A DNA stretch of 64,000 nucleotides from Planctomonas deserti (GTDB lineage: Bacteria; Actinomycetota; Actinomycetes; Actinomycetales; Microbacteriaceae), in contig NZ_QANL01000001.1 in the NCBI RefSeq assembly GCF_003067705.1, positions 1,342,307-1,406,306 on the forward strand, written 5' to 3'. The notes under the pieces were generated by a model. The model searched no databases and was not told the origin of the DNA. It saw nothing but the letters and a program-made list of their open reading frames with translations. This document shows positions 45,419-51,853 of this stretch, one piece after another (the stretch's first letter is position 1; each line of letters starts with the position of its first letter). The translations under genes and the position numbers were made by a program.

Positions 45419-45633
45419 GCAACTCAGCAGATCCGGGCCTGCGGGGGACGCAACTGCGCAAATCCCGACCGGCGGGGATCGCAACTCAGCAGTTCGTGAC
45501 CGGCAGGGACGCGACTTAGCAGATCCCGACGGGCGCAGAACGCAATTCAGCAGATCCCGGCGCCGCTGCGACGCAACTCAGCAAATGCCGACCGACGCAG
45601 AACGCAATTCAGCAGACCTCGGCAGGTACTCGG
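45419..45633 (+). repeat. Seven-copy 30-31 bp degenerate tandem repeat
   Basis: Cores CGCAACTCAGCAGATC-like at 45419, 45449, 45480, 45510, 45541, 45572 and 45603, with similar GC-rich linkers (CCGACCGGCGGGGA type). An inverted copy (GATCTGCTGAGTTGCG) lies at 45667-45682. Linkers resemble each other, so this is not CRISPR. It occupies part of the 604-base convergent gap 45353-45956. Confidence 0.8.
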
Positions 45634-45715
45634 CGTGTCGGCTCTTGAGTACGGCGTGTCGAGCGAGATCTGCTGAGTTGCGCTCCTGGCGCCCTCGGTT
45701 CCGGGCCTTCCACGG

Positions 45716-45738
45716 TCCCTAAGCCTGTCGAAGGGACG
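45716..45738 (+). repeat. REP-like element copy
   Basis: TCCCTAAGCCTGTCGAAGGG plus ACG, one base different from the elements at 3181 and 4913-5418, more than 40 kb away. Confidence 0.7.
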
Positions 45739-45762
45739 CAAGCTCTCGGATCCACCCGCGCC

Positions 45763-45825
45763 CCTGCCCAGGCACGAGGATCCTGCCCAGCTTGAAGCTG
45801 GGCACGATCCTTCTGCCTGGGCAGG
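45763..45825. repeat. 63-bp extended palindrome in convergent gap
   Basis: CCTGCCCAGGCA (45763-45774) pairs with TGCCTGGGCAGG (45814-45825), with inner pairing AGGATC/GATCCT and GCCCAGCTT/AAGCTGGGC around a G loop. A further CCTGCCTGGGCAGG occurs at 45853-45866. It could terminate ridA and acs transcripts from both sides. Confidence 0.65.
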
Positions 45826-45956
45826 AGCATCGTGCCGAGAACGGATGCGTCCCCTGCCTGGGCAGGGACGGCGCACTCACGTAGTACCTGACTCCTGCAG
45901 GAGCAGGGGCCGCGGCACCCTACCGACCCCCACCACGGCAGGAGCGGCCCGCGGCA

Positions 45957-47969
45957 CTACTTCTGCGCGAGCCGCTCGCTGATGATCTGCATCACCTGGG
46001 TGTCCGCGAGCGTGGTGGTGTCACCGATCTCGCGCCCCTCCGCCACGTCCCGCAGCAGCCGGCGCATGATCTTGCCCGACCGGGTCTTCGGCAGCTCCGT
46101 GACCACGAAGATGGTCCGCGGGCGGGCGATGGCGCCGATCTGCTGGCCGACGTGGTGGCGCAGGATCGCGCTCGCGTCCTCGGCGCTCACGGCCTCCGCC
46201 TGGTCGGCCCGCAGGATCACGAACGCGACGACCGCCTGGCCCGTGGTCTCGTCGCTCGCGCCGACCACGGCCGCCTCGGCGACGAACGGGTGCGACACGA
46301 GCGATGACTCGATCTCCGCGGTCGAGAGGCGGTGGCCCGACACGTTCATCACGTCGTCGACCCGCCCGAGCAGCCAGATGTCGCCGTCCTCGTCGCGACG
46401 GGCGCCGTCGCCCGCGAAGTAGAGCGGACCACCCGGCACGTTCGCGAACTTCTCCCAGTAGGTCTCGACGAAACGGTCCGGGTCGCCCCAGATGCCGCGC
46501 AGCATGGAGGGCCACGGCTCGGTCACCACGAGCAGCCCGCCGCCACCGAACGGCACGGGGTTGCCGTCGTCGTCGCGCACGTCCACCGAGATGCCGGGCA
46601 GCGGCACCTGGGCGGAGCCGGGCTTGGTCGCCGTCACGCCGGGCAGCGGCGAGATCATCATGGCGCCGGTCTCGGTCTGCCACCACGTGTCGACGATGGG
46701 GGTCCGCCCGCCGCCGATGACGTTGCGGTACCAGTTCCACGCCTCGGGGTTGATGGGCTCGCCCACCGAGCCGAGCACCCGCAGCGACGACAGGTCGAAC
46801 GCGTCCGGGATCTCGCGGCCCAGCTTCATGAACGAGCGGATCGCGGTGGGCGCCGCGTAGAAGATCGTGACGCCGTACTTCTGGATGATCTCCCACCAGC
46901 GGCCGGGGTGCGGGGTGTCGGGCGTGCCCTCGTACATGACCTGGGTCGCGCCGTTGGCGAGGGGCCCGTAGACCACGTAGCTGTGCCCGGTGACCCAGCC
47001 CACGTCGGCGGTGCACCAGTAGACGTCGGTCTCGGGGTGCAGGTCGAACACGGTGCGGTGGGTGAAGGCCACCTGCGTGAGGTAGCCGCCGGAGGTGTGC
47101 AGGATGCCCTTGGGCTTCCCGGTCGTGCCGCTCGTGTAGAGGATGTAGAGGGGCTGCTCCGCCTCGAAGCCGCGCGCCTCGTGCTCCTCGTCCGCGCCGT
47201 CCATGGCGTCGTGCCACCAGACGTCGCGCTCGTCCGTCCACTCGATCTCATTCTCGCCGCGGCGCACCACGAGCACGTGCTCGACGGAGCTCGGCTCGCC
47301 CCCGAGCGCGGTGTCGACGGTCGGCTTGAGCGGGAAGACCTTGCCCTTGCGCCAGCCGCCGTCCGCCGTGATCACGAGCTTCGCCTCGGCGTCGTCGATG
47401 CGGGTGCGCAGGCTCTCGGCGCTGAAGCCGCCGAACACCACGGAGTGCACGGCGCCGATGCGCGCGACGGCGAGCATCGAGATGACCGCCTCCGGGATCA
47501 TCGGCAGGTAGATGGCGACCCGGTCGCCCGCGCCGATCCCGAGGCCCTCGAGCACGTTCGCGGCGCGCTTCACCTTCTCGGTGAGCTCGGCGTAGGTGAA
47601 GGTGCGGGAGTCCCCGGGCTCGCCCTCCCAGTGGATGGCGACGCGGTCGCCGTTGCCGGCCAGCACGTGACGGTCGAGGCAGTTGTAGGCGACGTTGAGC
47701 TCGCCGTCGGCGAACCAGCGGGCGAAGGGCGGGTTCGACCAGTCGAGGACGCTCTCGAACGGCTTCTGCCAGTCGAGGATCTCGCGGGCCTGCTCCGCCC
47801 AGAAGCCCAGCCGGTCGGCGCGCGCCTTCTCGTAGAGACCGGCGTCCGCGATCGCGTTCGCCGCGAACTCGGGGGGCGGCGGGAACGTCTTCCCCCGCTT
47901 CTGCAGCGTGTCGATGTTGTGCGACGCGTGTGCGGTCTGCGGGGAATCCTGCGGGGTGCTCGTGGACAT
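45957..47969 (-). CDS. acs: Acetate--CoA ligase (acetyl-CoA synthetase)
   Basis: 670-residue AMP-forming acetyl-CoA synthetase, activating acetate to acetyl-CoA. The adenylate core YTSGTTGKPKG, the acyl-pocket region with WWQTETGAMM, and the C-terminal KTRSGKIMRR, whose lysine is the acetylation site of the family, are all intact. ATG at 47969 is chosen: GGAGAGG lies 6 bases upstream. A preceding ATG at 47975 touches the ribosome site, and the longer frame is shadow. A TAACGT element sits about 27 bases upstream. Confidence 0.95.
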   Translation of the reverse strand: MSTSTPQDSPQTAHASHNIDTLQKRGKTFPPPPEFAANAIADAGLYEKARADRLGFWAEQAREILDWQKPFESVLDWSNPPFARWFADGELNVAYNCLDRHVLAGNGDRVAIHWEGEPGDSRTFTYAELTEKVKRAANVLEGLGIGAGDRVAIYLPMIPEAVISMLAVARIGAVHSVVFGGFSAESLRTRIDDAEAKLVITADGGWRKGKVFPLKPTVDTALGGEPSSVEHVLVVRRGENEIEWTDERDVWWHDAMDGADEEHEARGFEAEQPLYILYTSGTTGKPKGILHTSGGYLTQVAFTHRTVFDLHPETDVYWCTADVGWVTGHSYVVYGPLANGATQVMYEGTPDTPHPGRWWEIIQKYGVTIFYAAPTAIRSFMKLGREIPDAFDLSSLRVLGSVGEPINPEAWNWYRNVIGGGRTPIVDTWWQTETGAMMISPLPGVTATKPGSAQVPLPGISVDVRDDDGNPVPFGGGGLLVVTEPWPSMLRGIWGDPDRFVETYWEKFANVPGGPLYFAGDGARRDEDGDIWLLGRVDDVMNVSGHRLSTAEIESSLVSHPFVAEAAVVGASDETTGQAVVAFVILRADQAEAVSAEDASAILRHHVGQQIGAIARPRTIFVVTELPKTRSGKIMRRLLRDVAEGREIGDTTTLADTQVMQIISERLAQK

Positions 47970-48115
47970 CGTCATCCTCTCCGCGAACAACGTTATCGCT
48001 TCGGCTCCGCTGCGTCGGCGCGCGACGGGCGCGGCGGGTACCGCGCCTGATGAACGGCGGATTCTGGCCCCCGGAGACGCGGATGACAATGGGGTCACGA
48101 CAGTGGCATCCGGTA

Positions 48116-48144
48116 TTGGCCCTGGGCACCCGGCGCGCTACACT
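48116..48144 (+). promoter_or_regulatory. Promoter of the 6C small RNA
   Basis: TTGGCC (48116-48121), 17-bp spacer, TACACT (48139-48144). Start expected near 48151. Confidence 0.7.
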
Positions 48145-48150
48145 CGGACA

Positions 48151-48245
48151 GTCGGTTCGACCGACAGCAACGCGTGTGGATTCCCCCCAATCCTGCGTTG
48201 CCTGGCGGCACCTGTTCCCCCCAATGGGTGCCGCCCCTTCTTTTT
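48151..48245 (+). ncRNA. 6C small RNA
   Basis: About 95 bases between a sigma-70-type promoter and a U-run. It matches the actinobacterial 6C RNA design: two hairpins whose loops show six cytosines. Hairpin 1: GCAACGC ... GGATT-CCCCCC-AATCC ... GCGTTGC. Hairpin 2: GGCGGCACC ... CCCCCC ... GGTGCCGCC followed by CCTTCTTTTT, the terminator. A small 5' GTCGGT/ACCGAC hairpin precedes them. It lies between acs and tadA, the place where 6C (B11) sits relative to the tad genes in mycobacteria. Known 6C RNAs act on mRNAs through the C-rich loops. Confidence 0.9.
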
Positions 48246-48348
48246 AACGCACCCGCTGCTTTCGTTTCAACTCCTGCCTCACAGCGCGCCGGACGCGGTC
48301 GCCTCTCACGGCATCCGCCGCTCGCGTCTGCCGCCCGCACCGGCGTCC

Positions 48349-48354
48349 TACGGT
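48349..48354 (+). promoter_or_regulatory. -10 element, leaderless tadA
   Basis: TACGGT with 6 bases to ATG 48361; no Shine-Dalgarno. Confidence 0.5.
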
Positions 48355-48360
48355 GCCGGA

Positions 48361-49503
48361 ATGACCGCTCCTCTCCCCGCGGGCGTACCGTCGCCGTTCG
48401 TCGCGCGGCGCCGGCATCCGCAGGAATCCCCGAGAGACCATCCCGCCATCGATCGCGGCGCCGCCCGTGCACCGGGCGGCGGTGTGGTGCGGCCGGAACC
48501 GGCCGAACGGGAGGGGCGTCCCGCGCCGCTGCCCCGCCGCCCGCTCGCCGCCGACCTGCTCGACGCCTGCGGTCCGCTGGCCCCGCTCATCGCGTTGCCC
48601 GAGGTGACGGACGTGTTCCTGAACGGAGCGGGCCCGGCCTGGGTGGATCGAGGAGCCGGAGCCGTCCCGCATCCGACGATCGCGATCCGGAACGAGCAGG
48701 CGCTGCGGGAGCTCGCCACCCGGCTCGTGTCGCTCGGCGGACGGCACGTGGACGAGGCGACGCCCTGCGTCGATGTCGTGGTCGGGCCCGGCATCCGCGT
48801 GCACGCGGTCCTGCCGCCGATATCCCCAGCCGGCACCCTGCTGTCGATTCGCCTGCCCGCGATGACGCGCCTCACCCTGTCCGACCTCGAGCGCCGGGGC
48901 ATGTTCCCCGGCGGCGTGCTCGACGTTCTCGCGACCGCGGTGCGTGAGCGCGTGAACCTGCTGGTGACCGGCGCGGGCGGGAGCGGGAAGACCACGCTCC
49001 TCTCGGCGCTCCTCGCGTCGGCGGCCCCGGCCGAGCGGATCGTGGCGGTCGAGGACGTCGCAGAGCTGCGCGTCGCTCATCCGCAGTTCGTCGCCCTGGA
49101 GGCCCGGCAGTCGAACCTCGAGGGCGCGGGCGGGATCGGGCTGGAGCACCTGGTGCGCGAGGCCCTCCGGATGCGTCCGGACCGGCTCGTGCTCGGCGAG
49201 TGCCGTGGCGCGGAGGTGCGCGAGCTGCTCGCGGCCCTGAACACGGGGCACGACGGGGGAGCGGGCACGCTGCACGCCAACGCCCTCGACGACGTCCCCG
49301 CCCGCATGGAGGCGCTCGGCGCGCTCGGCGGACTGTCGCCGGAGGCGGTCGCACGGCAGGCCGTGAGCGCCATCGGCCTCGTCGTGCACCTGGCTCGGCG
49401 GTCGGGTGAGCGGCAGGTCGTCGGCCTCGGCAGGTTCACGCTGGACGCCAGGGACAGGCTCGGCATGGCTCCTCTCGATCCCCCGGTCGACCGTGGCACC
49501 TGA
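48361..49503 (+). CDS. tadA: Tad pilus ATPase TadA/CpaF-like
   Basis: 380-residue secretion ATPase that powers Flp/Tad pilus assembly. After an Arg/Pro-rich N-terminus come the T2SS-E-like domain (DVFLNGAGPAWVDRG), Walker A (LLVTGAGGSGKTTLLSAL), the Asp-box (RIVAVEDVAELRV), Walker B (RPDRLVLGECRGAEV) and the His-box (GTLHANALDDVPAR). Somewhat shorter than typical TadA (400-450). The open frame extends to 47908 but crosses the 6C RNA; ATG 48361 fits the promoter. Overlaps or abuts the next tad gene. Confidence 0.88.
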   Translation: MTAPLPAGVPSPFVARRRHPQESPRDHPAIDRGAARAPGGGVVRPEPAEREGRPAPLPRRPLAADLLDACGPLAPLIALPEVTDVFLNGAGPAWVDRGAGAVPHPTIAIRNEQALRELATRLVSLGGRHVDEATPCVDVVVGPGIRVHAVLPPISPAGTLLSIRLPAMTRLTLSDLERRGMFPGGVLDVLATAVRERVNLLVTGAGGSGKTTLLSALLASAAPAERIVAVEDVAELRVAHPQFVALEARQSNLEGAGGIGLEHLVREALRMRPDRLVLGECRGAEVRELLAALNTGHDGGAGTLHANALDDVPARMEALGALGGLSPEAVARQAVSAIGLVVHLARRSGERQVVGLGRFTLDARDRLGMAPLDPPVDRGT

Positions 49504-50569
49504 GGTGGGACGGCGTGCATCTGCGTCGGGGCGTGGCGACGGCCGCCTCTCGCGCCCCGCACTACTCCGTCGCCTTCGCCCCCGGCCGTCCTCACGAGCA
49601 GGGCCGCGCCGGCGCCGGCGCCGGCGGCAGGCCGAGTCGCCCCTGGACGACGTCGCCGCGGTCGCGCAGCGCCTGGCCGTGCTGCTCGCGGCCGGCGTCT
49701 CTCCCGCGTCCGCCTGGCGCCACGTCGCCGCGGTAGGAGACCGGGGTGAGGGCGACGGGATCGACGAGGACCGCGTGATCGCGCTCGTGGCGTCCCGGGT
49801 GGCCGCCGGGGACTCCGGGGGAGAGGCGCTCCGCGACGCGACCCGCGTACTGCCCGGGAGCGCCGCCTCCGCCTGGCTGGGTCTGGGCGCCCTCTGGTCG
49901 GTCGCCACCGAGGCGGGCGCCCCGCTCGCACGAAGCATGCGGTCCTTCGCCGACGCGCTGCGCTCGCTGGCCGACGTGGAGCGGGATCTCGCGGTGGCGC
50001 TCGCCGGTCCGGCGGCGACCGCGCGCATCGTGCTCACGCTGCCCGCCGTGGGCGTCCTTCTCGGCGCCCTCCTCGGCTTCGACACCCTGCGGATCCTCGT
50101 CGCCACCCCGTTCGGCCTCTCCTGCCTCGTGACCGGCGCCCTGCTAACCGCGTTCGCCCGGGCGTGGATGCGACGGCTGCTGCGGCGCGCCGAGCCACGA
50201 AGCAGGACGCCGGGCCTCGTGCCGGAGCTGATGGCGGTGGCTATGACCGGCGGCGCCTCGATCGCCCGGGCGCGAGCGGCGGTGGACCGCGCGGTCGATC
50301 TCCTCGGGATCGACGCGGGCGAGGAGGACGCGGTCGTCGAGGACGTGCTCGCGCTCTCGCGTCGAGCCGGGGTGCCGGCCGCCGACCTGCTGCGCAGCGA
50401 GGCGGACCTGCTGCGCAGGCGGGCCAGGGCCGATGGGCGGCGTGCGGCAGAGGAGGCGGGGGCTGCCCTCATGCTGCCGCTCGGGGCATGCGTGCTGCCC
50501 GCATTCCTGCTCGTGGGCGTCGCGCCGCTGCTCGCGAGCGTCATCTCGTCCACACTCCCCGACCTCTGA
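49493..50569 (+). CDS. Fused TadB-TadC type II secretion F-domain protein
   Basis: 358-residue inner-membrane platform protein of the Tad system. Two F-domain halves can be seen: AQRLAVLLAAGVSPASAWRHV (about residues 50-70) with its helices around 175-220, and VPELMAVAMTGGASIARARAAV (about 240-262) ending in a hydrophobic C-terminus. In mycobacteria these correspond to two separate genes. The start is uncertain: GTG at 49493 overlaps the tadA stop by 11 bases, and GTG at 49505 lies just after it. Confidence 0.75.
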   Translation: MAPEVGRRASASGRGDGRLSRPALLRRLRPRPSSRAGPRRRRRRRQAESPLDDVAAVAQRLAVLLAAGVSPASAWRHVAAVGDRGEGDGIDEDRVIALVASRVAAGDSGGEALRDATRVLPGSAASAWLGLGALWSVATEAGAPLARSMRSFADALRSLADVERDLAVALAGPAATARIVLTLPAVGVLLGALLGFDTLRILVATPFGLSCLVTGALLTAFARAWMRRLLRRAEPRSRTPGLVPELMAVAMTGGASIARARAAVDRAVDLLGIDAGEEDAVVEDVLALSRRAGVPAADLLRSEADLLRRRARADGRRAAEEAGAALMLPLGACVLPAFLLVGVAPLLASVISSTLPDL

Positions 50570-50678
50570 CCCCTTCTGCCCGATCGGCGGAGGGCGGGTC
50601 CCGGGCACGCTTCCGGGTCCACACTGGATCCGCTCGTGCCGGGCCGCGCAATCAGCGCGCCAGAGGAAGGAGCACGGG

Positions 50679-50936
50679 ATGATCCGACGGACCTATATGT
50701 CGAAGCGGGCGGCGCACGACGGCCGGCGTGGCGAAGGGCATGGCGAGGGTGCTGCCGATGCCGCCGCCACGGGCAGCACCACCAACAGCGAGCGCGGTGC
50801 GGCGACGGCGGAGTACGCGATCGCGACCATGGCGGCCGTGGCCTTCGCGGGGCTGCTGGTGGCGATCCTGCAGAGCGACGAGGTGAGGCAGATCCTCACC
50901 GATCTCGTCCGGCAGGCCCTCACCTACTCGGGGTGA
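50679..50936 (+). CDS. Flp-pilin-like DUF4244 protein
   Basis: 85-residue prepilin-like protein. A charged Gly/Ala-rich leader ends in SERGAATAEYAIATMAAVAFAGLLVAIL, where the Glu after the cleavage-type region and the hydrophobic helix are those of Flp pilins and DUF4244 proteins. Probably the major pilin of the locus. ATG has GAAGGAG 6-7 bases upstream, the best ribosome site in the tad cluster, fitting a high-level product. Its stop overlaps the TadE start. Confidence 0.85.
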   Translation: MIRRTYMSKRAAHDGRRGEGHGEGAADAAATGSTTNSERGAATAEYAIATMAAVAFAGLLVAILQSDEVRQILTDLVRQALTYSG

Positions 50937-51307
50937 GAACCCGGAGGCGGCGCGCCGAGACCGGGAGCGTGACCGCCGAGTTCGCCGCGGCACTGCCCGC
51001 GGCCGTCGTGGTCCTCGCGCTCTGCCTGGGTGGCATTCAGACGGTCGGGCAACAGGTGCGGCTGATGGACGCGGCGGCGGACGCCGCGCGGCTGCTCGCC
51101 CGGGGCGAGTCCGCGGGAGCGGCACGGGATCGCGTCGCCGCGGCGGTGGGGGCCGTGTCCTTTCGGGCGGACACGGACGGCGACTTCCGCTGCGTGCACC
51201 TGTCGTCGGTGCCCACATTCCTTCCCGCCCGCGCCCTCGGCGCACCGGTGACCGCCAGCAGTTGCGCCCTCGGCGGCGAGGCGGCATGGGCCGGGAGCAC
51301 GCCGTGA
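50933..51307 (+). CDS. TadE-like pseudopilin
   Basis: 124-residue TadE-family protein. N-terminal ETGSVTAEFAAALPAAVVVLALCLGGIQ is the TadE signature with the conserved Glu, followed by a helix (LMDAAADAARLLARGES) and a C-terminal part with two cysteines (FRCVHL, SSCALG) that could form a disulfide. Minor pilin or assembly factor for the Flp pilus. GTG overlaps the pilin stop (GTGA). Confidence 0.82.
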   Translation: MRTRRRRAETGSVTAEFAAALPAAVVVLALCLGGIQTVGQQVRLMDAAADAARLLARGESAGAARDRVAAAVGAVSFRADTDGDFRCVHLSSVPTFLPARALGAPVTASSCALGGEAAWAGSTP

Positions 51308-51843
51308 TCGAGCTGGGGCGGGGAAACCGCACGGGTACCGCGGGTGAACATCGCGTGCAGGCGCTCGCCCGCGCCGCGACGGATGACAGGGGCGCCGGCT
51401 CGGTTCTCGTGCTCGGGGTGGTGGCGTCGTGCGTGACGGTGTCGCTATTGGTGATACCTATATATAGGGGCGCGGTGACGAAGCGAACCGTGGCCAACGC
51501 TGCGGACGCGGCGGCGCTCGCCGCGGCGGACGTCGCCACCGGCATCGTTCCCGGGGTGCCCTGCGATGCCGCCTCCACCGCCGCCGCGCTGAACGGCGCT
51601 CGGCTGTCGGAGTGCCGGCTTTCGGGAGTGGTCGCGACCGTCGCGACGGAGTCGTTCGTCCTCGGGGTACGGGTCGAAGCACGAGCGCGAGCCGGCCCGC
51701 CCGGCTTTCCCGGGGAGCGGTATCCGGGGCTCGACGCGGCGTCTGCACCGGGTTTCCGCGACGCGGAGACCACCACCGGTATCGTCCGGACCATGAGGCA
51801 CACCGTCGGAACCACTGTGTATGGTGTGCCTGTCAGCGAGTAG
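51304..51843 (+). CDS. TadG/Rv3654c-like pilus-assembly protein
   Basis: 179-residue protein with one N-terminal hydrophobic segment after DDRGAGSVLVLGVVASCVTVSLLV, then NAADAAALAAADVATG, which matches the TadG-like/Rv3654c group that closes the tad locus in actinobacteria. GTG 51304 overlaps the TadE stop; ATG 51286 is an alternative. Around 51445-51470 the codons CTA, TTG, ATA, CCT, ATA, TAT and AGG cluster in an otherwise GC3-rich gene, giving a CCTATATATAGG palindrome. Confidence 0.7.
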   Translation: MIELGRGNRTGTAGEHRVQALARAATDDRGAGSVLVLGVVASCVTVSLLVIPIYRGAVTKRTVANAADAAALAAADVATGIVPGVPCDAASTAAALNGARLSECRLSGVVATVATESFVLGVRVEARARAGPPGFPGERYPGLDAASAPGFRDAETTTGIVRTMRHTVGTTVYGVPVSE

Positions 51844-51853
51844 AAGGAGCCAC

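Noticed and set aside
45419..45633. Regular 30-31 bp repeats as a CRISPR array
   Set aside because: The cores differ from copy to copy, the linkers resemble one another, the spacing leaves only about 15-bp 'spacers', and no cas genes are near.
48170..48232. CCCCCAAT-GGGT sequences as further copies of the EPS operator motif
   Set aside because: They are the C-rich loops of the 6C RNA hairpins.
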